64,000 bases of DNA from Heliocidaris erythrogramma (lineage: Eukaryota; Echinodermata; Echinoidea; Camarodonta; Echinometridae). The stretch covers positions 46,925,049-46,989,048 of the forward strand of contig CM046856.1 in assembly GCA_025617745.1 (NCBI GenBank), written 5' to 3'. A model generated the notes under the pieces. It did no database searches, was not told the origin of the DNA, and saw nothing but the letters and a program-made list of their open reading frames with translations. The position numbers and the translations under genes are program-made. Below, piece after piece: positions 47,334 through 48,790 of this stretch (positions are counted from its first letter, which is position 1; the number at the start of each line of letters is the position of its first letter).

Positions 47334-47926
47334 AATAATAATAATAATAATAATAATATATAAATAATAATTTCAGTCATAATAGACATGACGATTAGTT
47401 TTATAGTTACTAGAATAAAGACAGTTGAGATAATAGTGATTATAATTATAGGATTCTAACAATGATGAATAAAAAAAAACCTTTTTAGTATCGTCATCAG
47501 GTATTTTACATTATAATCATATTTATCAATTTTTGGCATGGTTTACAAGGACATCATGGAACGTAAACAACGGATGACTATCAGGAATTAAGAAAAAATG
47601 GGAAAAACAGAAACATGTGAATAAATATACTGCCACCATAAAGCTTGTCTCCAGGGCGATTGTTGGTGATAATGATTAATGGTAAGCAAAATGTCCCTCA
47701 TTGTTCTTTTTGCAGCGTCCCATAACATGCACCACATAAAAAAACAAATGCTTCATTTTTATGCAACACAAATTGAAGGGGTAAGATCCGCAATAAACTC
47801 ACCTTGTCCACAGACTAATGATATTGCCAAAGTTAATAAAATAACGAAAATAGACGTCCGATTCCGATATGATCTTGGCATTTTTAGTTTTCCTACGGGT
47901 ATCAAATTACGCACAATCCTGTCCAT
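1592..47926 (-). CDS. LRP / vitellogenin-receptor-like endocytic receptor, 42 coding exons (whole gene)
   Basis: Single-pass endocytic receptor of the LDL-receptor family, expected at the plasma membrane, where such proteins bind lipoprotein or yolk-type ligands and recycle through clathrin pits. Joining 42 exons with GT/AG borders and matching phases gives 6,003 nt (2,000 residues plus stop) with no frame break. Approximate domain positions: signal peptide 1-41; EGF 42-83; LDLa x10 84-501; EGF x2 502-586; YWTD propeller 587-849; EGF plus LDLa 850-932; LDLa x10 933-1341; EGF x2 1342-1427; propeller 1428-1719; EGF 1720-1763; EGF 1780-1806; transmembrane 1817-1840; tail 1841-2000. Two LDLa clusters with two propellers match insect yolk receptors (about 1,800-1,950 aa). 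LRP1 and LRP2 have four clusters. The FENPIF tail motif resembles megalin. Exact orthology is not established. Individual exons are listed separately; 5' UTR exons were not identified. Confidence 0.9.
2370..2404. repeat. (GA)n microsatellite
   Basis: About 17 GA units in intron 41 of the LRP-like gene. Nothing else is recognised between exons 42 and 41. Confidence 0.9.
2559..2595 (-). CDS. LRP-like exon 41: membrane-proximal tail micro-exon
   Basis: 37-nt exon. Acceptor is CTTACAG at 2596-2602 and donor is GTGAGT at 2553-2558. It enters at phase 2 and leaves at phase 0. It encodes [13 protein letters not shown]. Its size makes it easy to miss and a candidate for alternative splicing. Skipping it would shift the frame into exon 42, so it is probably constitutive. 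Confidence 0.82.
2938..3031 (-). CDS. LRP-like exon 40: transmembrane helix
   Basis: Acceptor is CATGTAG and donor is GTAAGA at 2932-2937. It encodes a helix of about 24 hydrophobic residues (1817-1840) followed by the stop-transfer charges RKR. It enters at phase 1 and leaves at phase 2. Confidence 0.9.
3249..3363. mobile_element. Palindromic hAT-like miniature element (family B)
   Basis: 115 bp, almost wholly an inverted repeat of about 45 bp per arm (CAGAGGCGGCGGAACGTCG... and its complement). It is flanked by CCCTATTC and CCCTTTTC (7/8 match), consistent with an 8-bp hAT duplication. It sits 68 bp from exon 39. Confidence 0.7.
3432..3493 (-). CDS. LRP-like exon 39: second half of juxtamembrane EGF
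   Basis: 62 nt. It completes the EGF begun in exon 38 with [10 protein letters not shown], the classic C-x(2)-G-W-x-G-x-x-C ending, then a short KQKG linker before the membrane. Acceptor is TTAATAG and donor is GTAAGT. It enters at phase 2 and leaves at phase 1. Confidence 0.87.
3929..4016 (-). CDS. LRP-like exon 38: Pro-rich linker and first half of juxtamembrane EGF
   Basis: It encodes a proline-rich stalk ([12 protein letters not shown]) followed by [15 protein letters not shown]. This EGF type resembles the short EGFs just outside the membrane of LRP1. Acceptor is TTTACAG at 4017-4023 and donor is GTGAGT at 3923-3928. It enters at phase 1 and leaves at phase 2. Confidence 0.87.
4108..4455 (-). 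repeat. tRNA-derived SINE, minus orientation
   Basis: Read on the minus strand it has a tRNA-like head with B box GGTTCGAATCCC, a conserved body (TTGGCAAGACGTTAATCTAC) and a tail with GCGC...TATATAA and ATT/TTA repeats. Related copies are at 6269-6572, 26032-26325 and 34094-34373. Confidence 0.75.
4914..5045 (-). CDS. LRP-like exon 37: EGF after propeller 2
   Basis: Six-cysteine [13 protein letters not shown]...CGC...TTC, directly following the propeller, the usual LDLR-family arrangement. Acceptor is CATTCAG and donor is GTAAGT. Phase is 1 to 1. Confidence 0.9.
5222..5432. repeat. (CTAT)n and degenerate CTAT-rich microsatellite
   Basis: A clean block of about 9 CTAT units at 5226-5261, then a degenerate CTAT/CTGT-rich stretch running into the inverted-repeat element at 5440. 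Confidence 0.85.
5440..5715. repeat. GCTATTCATAAGGACC-type inverted-repeat element, copy 1
   Basis: Built from many direct and inverted copies of CGCTATTCATAAGGACCG and its complement, with GGGGTCC-like left and GGTTTCCCC-like right ends. Relatives are at 46605-46716 and 52615-52862. No ORF. Confidence 0.6.
5915..6103 (-). CDS. LRP-like exon 36: last blade of propeller 2
   Basis: It encodes [16 protein letters not shown]...VRRLDKLG...LKLYQEQR, equivalent to the family pattern HPF-DVFED-YWTD...V-R-KF-G. Acceptor is GATGCAG. The donor at 5914 is the non-consensus GTTGGT, the weakest junction in the gene, but it is the one that keeps phase 1 into exon 37. Confidence 0.8.
6269..6572 (-). repeat. 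tRNA-derived SINE, minus orientation
   Basis: Same family as 4108-4455: AAT-rich tail at the left, conserved TTGGCAAGAC core, and B-box GGTTCGAATCCC near 6507-6518 (read on the minus strand). It sits in the intron between exons 36 and 35. Confidence 0.75.
6782..7005 (-). CDS. LRP-like exon 35: propeller 2 blades
   Basis: Contains [25 protein letters not shown] and [13 protein letters not shown], the YWTD-repeat pattern with variant YWSD and YWCD. Acceptor is AAACAG at 7006-7011 and donor is GTAAGT. It enters at phase 2 and leaves at phase 1. Confidence 0.92.
7809..8000 (-). CDS. LRP-like exon 34: propeller 2 blade with polybasic insertion
   Basis: Begins NLYWTDLG, then an acidic and basic insertion with RRKKR-D (residues 1538-1542, bases 7928-7942), then resumes the blade with [25 protein letters not shown] fits the furin consensus R-x-K/R-R. 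In human LRP1 the alpha/beta furin site also lies inside the last propeller. Phase is 2 to 2. Confidence 0.92.
8199..8852. repeat. Fold-back (long inverted repeat) element
   Basis: Left arm about 8199-8380 and right arm about 8648-8852 are imperfect reverse complements; for example GTGCAGGGATGCATACAAC pairs with GTTGTATACATCCCTGCAC. The spacer is about 270 bp. It lies in the intron between exons 34 and 33. No coding content. Confidence 0.7.
9552..9693 (-). CDS. LRP-like exon 33: propeller 2 blade
   Basis: [17 protein letters not shown] and [13 protein letters not shown], matching the YWTD...LDG...P-G-AVDW repeat. Acceptor is CTCATAG and donor is GTAGGT. It enters at phase 1 and leaves at phase 2. 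Confidence 0.92.
9729..9762. repeat. (CAT)n microsatellite
   Basis: About 11 trinucleotide units. One frame would read as polyhistidine, but it is intronic. Confidence 0.9.
10040..10160 (+). repeat. Degenerate SINE-like fragment
   Basis: CAAAGAGGTTCCAGATTCGA followed by CTCCAGTTCC...GGCAAGACACTTTTCACTACTT resembles the B box and body of a tRNA-derived SINE. No clear A box or tail. Otherwise the interval 9694-10340 shows nothing. Confidence 0.4.
10341..10469 (-). CDS. LRP-like exon 32: first blade of propeller 2
   Basis: [20 protein letters not shown]...[12 protein letters not shown], the opening strand pattern of a YWTD propeller. Acceptor is TTTCAAG (CAAG rather than CAG/TAG) and donor is GTACGT. 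It enters and leaves at phase 1. Confidence 0.88.
11245..11420. mobile_element. Harbinger-like miniature element
   Basis: About 176 bp with inverted ends of about 28 bp (TGGGGAGTTGCAAGAAAGTT and AACTTTCTTGCAACATCCCA). It is flanked by TAA on both sides, consistent with the 3-bp target duplication of PIF/Harbinger. It ends 36 bp from exon 31 (35 bp of intron between them). Immediately left (11154-11240) is a G-run and CCTGAATCCACC typical of family A remnants. Confidence 0.6.
11456..11587 (-). CDS. LRP-like exon 31: calcium-type EGF
   Basis: [14 protein letters not shown]...[11 protein letters not shown]...C, a cbEGF with the D-x-N-E start and aromatic YEC, directly before propeller 2. Acceptor is TTCCAG and donor is GTAAGT. 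Phase is 1 to 1. Confidence 0.93.
11654..12652. mobile_element. About 1-kb non-autonomous DNA transposon
   Basis: Inverted ends CCTGGCGTCCACTAGAGCG (about 11655) and its complement CGCCCTAGTGGACGCCAGG (ending about 12652). The interior is GC-richer than the surroundings, rich in GCGGA/TCCGC words, and has no long ORF. A palindromic 120-bp element is nested at 11913-12034. I did not assign a superfamily. Confidence 0.65.
11913..12034. mobile_element. Nested palindromic element (GGGGCCTGTAACATAAA ends)
   Basis: Outer ends GGGGCCTGTAACATAAA and TTTTTTATGTTACAGGCCC are complementary. Internal ATCTTACAATCAATTGTAA and TTACGATTGATATCAATCGT strengthen the hairpin. Related in style to the GGGCCC-ended elements at 18955, 48655 and 63326. 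Confidence 0.55.
12996..13065. mobile_element. Tiny piggyBac-like miniature element
   Basis: 70 bp with CCCTCTCAGTCCC / GGGACTAAGAGGG inverted ends (12/13 match), flanked by TTAA at 12992-12995 and 13066-13069. TTAA duplication with CCCT ends is the piggyBac signature. Confidence 0.6.
13116..13317. mobile_element. Inverted-repeat element with AGGGCCTGTCCCGTATCACC ends
   Basis: Left end AGGGCCTGTCCCGTATCACC and right end GGTGATATGGGACTTGCCCT are complementary with few mismatches. About 200 bp, no ORF. Located 100 bp upstream (in genomic coordinates) of exon 30. Confidence 0.55.
13417..13542 (-). CDS. LRP-like exon 30: EGF after LDLa cluster 2
   Basis: [18 protein letters not shown]...CSCADGHRL...GCV, an LDLR-type EGF. 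Acceptor is TTTCAG and donor is GTAAGA. Phase is 1 to 1. Confidence 0.92.
14333..14455 (-). CDS. LRP-like exon 29: LDLa 21 (last of cluster 2)
   Basis: [35 protein letters not shown]. All six cysteines and the D-x-SDE calcium acids are present. Its first codon also completes the last cysteine of the repeat in exon 28. Acceptor is CATCTAG and donor is GTAAGT. Confidence 0.94.
15507..15632 (-). CDS. LRP-like exon 28: LDLa 20
   Basis: [33 protein letters not shown], with the last cysteine split across the junction with exon 29 (T|GT). Acceptor is CTTTAG and donor is GTAAGT. Phase is 1 to 1. Confidence 0.94.
16198..16335 (-). CDS. LRP-like exon 27: LDLa 19
   Basis: [37 protein letters not shown], a full calcium-binding repeat with a slightly longer N-terminal linker. 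Phase is 1 to 1. A nearly repeated phrase (ACTTACAGCATAGTGATAG / TTAGAGCATAGTGATAAAG, near 16198 and 16058) suggests a local duplication of the exon edge into the intron. Confidence 0.94.
16914..17033 (-). CDS. LRP-like exon 26: LDLa 18
   Basis: [36 protein letters not shown]. The Asp before cysteine 5 is Gln, a mild departure from the calcium site. Acceptor is TTTGTAG and donor is GTAAGT. Phase is 1 to 1. Confidence 0.94.
17395..17530. repeat. Purine-rich (GA/GGA) low-complexity tract
   Basis: Continuous AG-rich stretch in the intron between exons 26 and 25, ending 36 bp before exon 25 (on the plus-strand scale). Open frames across it are composition artefacts. Confidence 0.8.
17567..17683 (-). 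CDS. LRP-like exon 25: LDLa 17
   Basis: [35 protein letters not shown]. The D of D-G-S-D-E is Ala, so one calcium ligand is missing. Acceptor is ATTACAG and donor is GTGAGT. Phase is 1 to 1. Confidence 0.94.
17815..18110. repeat. G-run with interspersed-repeat remnant
   Basis: Starts AACCAGTGACGTGACTTG, contains a G19-type run (17863-17882) and ends near GTAGCTACACCACATG. Ends and G/C-runs resemble degraded copies of CAGTGGCGTA-type elements. Boundaries uncertain. Confidence 0.4.
18317..18433 (-). CDS. LRP-like exon 24: LDLa 16
   Basis: [35 protein letters not shown], a complete calcium-binding repeat. Acceptor is CTTGTAG and donor is GTATGT. Phase is 1 to 1. Confidence 0.94.
18955..19104. 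mobile_element. GGGCCCCGTTTCATGAAAC inverted-repeat element
   Basis: Left end GGGCCCCGTTTCATGAAAC and right end GTTTCATGAAACTTGGCCCT are complementary. The body (ACTGAAATCCTTGAATCTGA, TTGGCTGAGAG) is shared with 63326-63435 and, reversed, with 48655-48785. Confidence 0.6.
19105..19250 (-). repeat. Degenerate tRNA-SINE abutting exon 23
   Basis: Contains the SINE-type words ACACCCGGGTAAAG, TGCCTTGCCAAGGG and GAGATTCGAACCTTCAACC (reverse B box). It runs to within a few bases of the splice donor at 19252. Confidence 0.5.
19253..19375 (-). CDS. LRP-like exon 23: LDLa 15
   Basis: [36 protein letters not shown]. Complete repeat. Acceptor is ATTACAG and donor is GTAAGC, the latter immediately next to a degraded SINE. 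Phase is 1 to 1. Confidence 0.94.
19696..19818 (-). CDS. LRP-like exon 22: LDLa 14
   Basis: [37 protein letters not shown]. Complete calcium-binding repeat. Acceptor is TCACAG and donor is GTAAGT. Phase is 1 to 1. Confidence 0.94.
20161..20283 (-). CDS. LRP-like exon 21: LDLa 13
   Basis: [37 protein letters not shown]. Complete repeat. Acceptor is TTTCAG and donor is GTAAGT. Phase is 1 to 1. Confidence 0.94.
21155..21271 (-). CDS. LRP-like exon 20: LDLa 12
   Basis: [35 protein letters not shown]. The Asp before cysteine 5 is Asn. Acceptor is GTCACAG and donor is GTAAGT. Phase is 1 to 1. The intron on the 3' side (20284-21154) shows only a TATCT-rich stretch near 20635 and a CCTGGATCTGCCCC remnant near 21105. 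Confidence 0.94.
21398..21437. repeat. (GA)n microsatellite
   Basis: About 19 GA units, in the intron between exons 20 and 19. Confidence 0.9.
21776..22033. mobile_element. Inverted-repeat element built on AAGTGCTAA words
   Basis: 258 bp bounded by CAGGGTA and TACCCTG. The interior has many AAGTGCTAAA / TTTAGCACTT words and a large hairpin (CTAGCACCCAAAGGAGCTGA against TCAGCTCTCTTTTGGTGCTA). No ORF and no clear target duplication. Confidence 0.55.
22318..22566 (-). CDS. LRP-like exon 19: EGF plus LDLa 11 in one exon
   Basis: 249 nt coding an EGF ([14 protein letters not shown]...CACPDSF...C) fused to an LDLa ([37 protein letters not shown]). It is the only exon in the gene carrying two modules. 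It closes propeller 1 and opens LDLa cluster 2. Acceptor is TGTCAG and donor is GTAAGT. Phase is 1 to 1. Confidence 0.95.
23017..23246 (-). CDS. LRP-like exon 18: last blade of propeller 1
   Basis: [12 protein letters not shown]...[19 protein letters not shown]...VRRFNKLTG...IYHPLRQ, the canonical closing blade of an LDLR-family propeller. It enters at phase 2 and leaves at phase 1. Confidence 0.95.
23762..23932 (-). CDS. LRP-like exon 17: propeller 1 blades
   Basis: [20 protein letters not shown]...[19 protein letters not shown]. Strong YWTD and LDG/MDG pattern. Acceptor is TACATAG and donor is GTGAGT. Phase is 2 to 2. Confidence 0.95.
24383..24511 (-). CDS. LRP-like exon 16: propeller 1 blade
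   Basis: [19 protein letters not shown]...[12 protein letters not shown]. Acceptor is TTTACAG and donor is GTGAGA. Phase is 2 to 2. Confidence 0.95.
24636..24716. repeat. (GA)n microsatellite followed by a G-run
   Basis: GA units with occasional GG interruptions, then G10-12. Intron between exons 16 and 15. Confidence 0.9.
25010..25268 (-). CDS. LRP-like exon 15: first blades of propeller 1
   Basis: [17 protein letters not shown]...[18 protein letters not shown]...[12 protein letters not shown]. Acceptor is ATTCTAG and donor is GTATAC. It enters at phase 1 and leaves at phase 2. An open frame continues past the donor but loses the propeller pattern. Confidence 0.94.
25619..25750 (-). CDS. 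LRP-like exon 14: calcium-type EGF before propeller 1
   Basis: [18 protein letters not shown]...[11 protein letters not shown]...C, a typical cbEGF. Acceptor is TTTATAG and donor is GTAAGT. Phase is 1 to 1. Confidence 0.94.
26032..26325 (-). repeat. tRNA-derived SINE, minus orientation
   Basis: ATA-rich tail at left, GTATATAGAGCGCA, conserved TGGTAAATGTAGATTAAAGT and TTGCCAAAAGACACTAG words, and a reverse tRNA-like head ending CCACTAGACCACAACACCTC. Same family as 6269-6572. Confidence 0.75.
26783..26938 (+). mobile_element. hAT-like miniature element (family A), copy 2
   Basis: 156 bp from CAGGGGCGGATCCAGG to ATCCGCCACTG with inverted ends. It is flanked by perfect 8-bp duplications ATGCAGTA (26775-26782 and 26939-26946), the best preserved insertion of the family here. 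The fragment at 26680-26760 to its left is a SINE tail (TTGCGCATAATG, GCGCTTTATAACA). Confidence 0.85.
27159..27281 (-). CDS. LRP-like exon 13: calcium-type EGF
   Basis: [18 protein letters not shown]...[11 protein letters not shown]...C, following LDLa cluster 1. Acceptor is GAACAG and donor is GTAAGT. Phase is 1 to 1. The adjacent 0.8-kb intron (27282-28074) shows nothing recognisable. Confidence 0.94.
28075..28197 (-). CDS. LRP-like exon 12: LDLa 10 (last of cluster 1)
   Basis: [35 protein letters not shown]. Six cysteines are kept, but the usual DGSDE is SGLDE, so the calcium site is atypical. Acceptor is GTACAG and donor is GTAAG. Phase is 1 to 1. Confidence 0.93.
28881..29053 (+). mobile_element. 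hAT-like miniature element (family A), copy 3 (degenerate)
   Basis: CTGGGGCGGATCCAGGATTT at the left and CCGGATCCGCCCCCG at the right, same body as 26783-26938. No target duplication is visible. Ends about 66 bp from exon 11. Confidence 0.65.
29119..29238 (-). CDS. LRP-like exon 11: LDLa 9
   Basis: [36 protein letters not shown]. Complete repeat. Acceptor is CTGCAG and donor is GTAAAT. Phase is 1 to 1. The intron 29239-29852 holds nothing recognised. Confidence 0.94.
29853..29972 (-). CDS. LRP-like exon 10: LDLa 8
   Basis: [36 protein letters not shown]. Complete repeat. Acceptor is CCTCAG and donor is GTGAG. Phase is 1 to 1. Confidence 0.94.
30587..30722. repeat. Tandem duplication with two long C-runs
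   Basis: GTCAGAGAATTATGGAGGGA occurs at 30588 and again at about 30671, each followed within 25-30 bp by a run of 14-18 C. Probably one family-A-type remnant duplicated in place. Confidence 0.6.
30769..30903 (-). CDS. LRP-like exon 9: LDLa 7
   Basis: [41 protein letters not shown]. There is a 4-5 residue basic insertion between cysteines 2 and 3, and DGSDE is replaced by RGDDE. Acceptor is CTCTAG and donor is GTAAGT. Phase is 1 to 1. Confidence 0.93.
31274..31686. mobile_element. piggyBac-like miniature element
   Basis: 413 bp bounded by TTAA (31270-31273 and 31687-31690) with CCCTTT / AAAGGG ends and subterminal complementarity (GACCACATTTTGTG against CAAAATGTGATC). No ORF. Confidence 0.55.
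32043..33092. mobile_element. Inverted-repeat element with a nested hairpin
   Basis: Outer ends CCTGTCCCAAAATAGTCACC (about 32048) and GGTGACTATTTCGGGACGG (about 33071) are complementary. Inside, 32055-32283 and 32402-32603 form a second long inverted repeat (for example ATATTGTCAGGATTATGTAA against TTACATAATCCTGACAATAT). It ends 50 bp from exon 8. No ORF. The outer end resembles that of 13116-13317. Confidence 0.6.
33142..33267 (-). CDS. LRP-like exon 8: LDLa 6
   Basis: [36 protein letters not shown]. Complete repeat. Acceptor is CATGCAG and donor is GTAAAG. Phase is 1 to 1. Confidence 0.94.
33324..33585. repeat. (GT)n microsatellites with G-runs
   Basis: GT-rich blocks at 33325-33382 and 33517-33585, the second interrupted by G12. 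They produce long artefactual frames rich in His/Pro or Thr/Pro. Confidence 0.85.
34094..34373 (+). repeat. tRNA-derived SINE, plus orientation
   Basis: Best-preserved head in the window: GTCGCAGTCGAGTGG (A-box region) and GGTTCGAATCC (B box, 34148-34158), then CTTTGGCAAGACATTAATC, body, and a GCGCTACATAAATA tail ending in ATT repeats. It is a SINE rather than a functional tRNA gene, because the cloverleaf is not intact. Confidence 0.8.
34578..34700 (-). CDS. LRP-like exon 7: LDLa 5
   Basis: [37 protein letters not shown]. Complete repeat with DGDDE. Acceptor is TTGATAG and donor is GTAAGG. Phase is 1 to 1. Confidence 0.94.
34755..35035 (+). repeat. Degenerate SINE
   Basis: GTGGTGTCGTGATCAAGTGA start, TTAGCAATACAATAATCTAC body and GGCACGTTATAAATTCAAAG tail correspond to the 34094-34373 SINE. 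The B box is lost. Confidence 0.5.
35228..35353 (-). CDS. LRP-like exon 6: LDLa 4
   Basis: [38 protein letters not shown]. Complete repeat. Acceptor is ATCACAG and donor is GTAAGT. Phase is 1 to 1. A TCCGGGATCCACCCC-type family-A remnant lies just beyond the donor (35165-35200). Confidence 0.94.
35844..35966 (-). CDS. LRP-like exon 5: LDLa 3
   Basis: [37 protein letters not shown]. It has a two-residue insertion in the calcium loop (DGQASDE). Acceptor is TTTCAG and donor is GTAAG. Phase is 1 to 1. Confidence 0.94.
36397..36519 (-). CDS. LRP-like exon 4: LDLa 2
   Basis: [37 protein letters not shown]. Complete repeat. Acceptor is TTAACAG and donor is GTAGGT. Phase is 1 to 1. Confidence 0.94.
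37323..37457 (-). CDS. LRP-like exon 3: LDLa 1
   Basis: [39 protein letters not shown]. Complete repeat. Acceptor is GTAACAG and donor is GTATGT. Phase is 1 to 1. Confidence 0.94.
37610..38045. other. Intron with G-runs and transposon remnants
   Basis: No coding content. There are two G-runs (37613-37628, 37981-37994) and an inverted pair CCCCGCAGTGGCGTAATGGG (37775) / CACCAGTGGCTCCCC (38024), suggesting a degraded CAGTGGCG-ended element of about 250 bp. Confidence 0.35.
38251..38376 (-). CDS. LRP-like exon 2: N-terminal EGF-like module
   Basis: [15 protein letters not shown]...[10 protein letters not shown]...RVCV, a six-cysteine EGF placed before the first LDLa. In LDLR, LRP1, LRP2 and insect yolk receptors the mature protein normally opens with LDLa repeats, so this position is unusual. 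Acceptor is TTCTAG and donor is GTAAG. Phase is 1 to 1, joining the signal-peptide exon cleanly. Confidence 0.88.
39073..41831. repeat. Large fold-back element with GATAAAC/GTTTTTCG arrays
   Basis: The left arm has an array of GATAAAC-x-GTTTATC and CGAAAAACC words (39094-39450), then a pyrimidine-rich block (39500-39745). The right arm mirrors both: purine-rich 41340-41500, then array 41505-41806. Ends TCTAATGCC and GGCATTAGG are complementary. The centre (39750-41250) holds CAT repeats, G-runs and the 41031-41235 array. No transposase-like ORF was found. Confidence 0.65.
41031..41235. repeat. ATTAGACCAAATGGTT-type degenerate tandem array
   Basis: About 12-13 irregular units of 14-17 bp following the pattern (A)TTA-GACC/GACGAAATG. 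No coding frame is maintained across the units. Confidence 0.7.
42795..43140 (+). repeat. Unclassified dispersed repeat, copy 1
   Basis: Diverged match to 62190-62520. Shared words include GTATCAGACTGAAGTTTTT versus GTATTAGACTGAGGTTTTT, TTTTCACTTTTTGAAA and CACAAAAT-TGTGTGTAT. No ORF, inverted ends or tail identified. The surrounding 41,850-43,870 shows nothing else. Confidence 0.55.
43879..43891. repeat. Left target-site duplication of the Penelope-like element
   Basis: TTTATTGGAGAAT, identical to 46353-46365, flanking the palindromic retroelement. Confidence 0.7.
44063..45094 (-). pseudogene. Penelope-like RT/GIY-YIG fragment, left arm
   Basis: 343-residue frame. YVDDTF is the reverse-transcriptase catalytic core. 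The C-terminal half has the GIY-YIG endonuclease signature [19 protein letters not shown] with upstream CRC. It lacks the N-terminal RT fingers and the SPLGP region, and its first residues come from the junction with the inverted copy. It is therefore a truncated, presumably inactive copy. RT plus GIY-YIG is diagnostic of Penelope-like elements. Confidence 0.85.
45085..46209 (+). pseudogene. Penelope-like RT/GIY-YIG fragment, right arm
   Basis: 374-residue frame, extending further 5' than the left arm: [14 protein letters not shown] (about 8-20), YVDDTF (47-52), [10 protein letters not shown], the GIY-YIG domain from about residue 240, and LRFLEAAYI near the C-terminus. A full Penelope-like protein is usually about 700-900 residues, so more than half of the N-terminus is missing. 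The frame is intact through the retained part, indicating recent insertion. Confidence 0.85.
46286..46327 (+). ncRNA. Possible hammerhead-like ribozyme motif (mirrored in the left arm near 43946-43987)
   Basis: GTGATAAC - CTGATGA - GTGCAGGTC - GAAA - AGCTTC - GTTATCAT. The core words CTGATGA and GAAA are present, a helix I of 8 pairs can form (GTGATAAC with GTTATCAT), and the AAGCTT between is palindromic, as in the short helix III reported for Penelope-associated hammerheads. Helix II (GTGCAGGTC) pairs poorly, so activity is doubtful. Confidence 0.4.
46353..46365. repeat. Right target-site duplication of the Penelope-like element
   Basis: TTTATTGGAGAAT, the partner of 43879-43891. Its first 3 bp may also belong to the arm end. 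Confidence 0.7.
46605..46716. repeat. GCTATTCATAAGGACC-type element, copy 2
   Basis: About 112-bp compact form: GGGGTAACCTTGCTAGTCAT ... AACGCGTGTTAAATGAATAG ... GAGCGGACCCGGTAAAG. Shares all internal words with 5440-5715 and 52615-52862. Confidence 0.65.
47268..47362. repeat. Compound trinucleotide microsatellite (AAT, AAG, AAC, AAT)
   Basis: Consecutive ATA, AAG, AAC and ATA repeats, about 440 bp from the first coding exon of the LRP-like gene. Confidence 0.9.
47803..47926 (-). CDS. LRP-like exon 1: start codon and signal peptide
   Basis: ATG at 47926-47924. It encodes 41 residues: a basic leader ([15 protein letters not shown]), a second Met at residue 16 ([10 protein letters not shown]), then the hydrophobic core [13 protein letters not shown] and CGQ at the likely cleavage region. 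Donor is GTGAGT at 47797-47802, phase 1, matching exon 2. Either Met could be used; the second gives a more ordinary n-region. It is too short to show as a strong ORF but fits the gene in strand, phase and function. Confidence 0.8.
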
Positions 47927-48654
47927 GTCAGTCTTCCTCGCATTATTGCACTTTCTTGGCTAACAGATCTGAGCTAGCTGCATACGTACTTTACATCAAG
48001 GAGAAGGCGACGTATAGCGCTAAGTATGTGCCTATACCGGGGGTGTAGTTTGTTTATTGATAAAACGCATCCAAGCATCATGTATTTCTATTATTTTCAA
48101 CTAGTGATGCAATCTTCGTCTGTCTACGTCAACAAGCCTTTGCTGGAAGGTCCATCCAAGATCGTTCGCAAAATATTGAAAAGAGTTTAACCGCTGGTGA
48201 TTTCAGAGGAGTTGGGCATTGTCTAGTTCCTGTGGATACTAAGGAGGTTGGAGGGAACTGACTCAGATAGGACCATAGAAATACAAGAATTGTCCCTTTT
48301 ATAGGATCAGGTCTAGTCTCCGGCGCTTCTGTCTTCGATATGGCACAATCATAATTTGGAAGACCCTTTCCTAACAGTGTTCAGTAAATCTTTTTTTTTT
48401 TGTAATCATAACCTAATTTTTTTTAAATCGTGATTGTTATGCAATAGAATATCCTTAAATTTTAAACGTTAACCTATTCCTCCAGTGTCGCAGTGGGACA
48501 TGAATACCATCAGATTTATTTTTTTTACAAGTCACTAATAAATCGATGCAGTCCTCTATATTGATGATCTGACTTGAATATCATTTTTATTTCATTTCGA
48601 AGTGAAGTAACAAAGAATGGTACTTTTTCTACGCTCATCTGGGGGAGGGGGCGT

Positions 48655-48790
48655 TTCATCAAGTGTCTTGTCGGTGATATTTACCGACAAATTTGCTCTC
48701 AGCCAATCAAATGCAAGGATTTCAGTAGCTTATAACAGTTATTGCAACCTGTCATTGATGACAAGTTTTATGAATCAGGGCCCTAATCAC
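48655..48790 (-). mobile_element. GTTTCATCAAGT / GGGCCC-ended element fragment
   Basis: Reverse-complement relative of 63326-63435: CAAGTGTCTTGTCGGTGAT, TTTGCTCTCAGCCAATCAAA, then TGACAAGTTTTATGAATCAG and GGGCCC. Confidence 0.55.
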
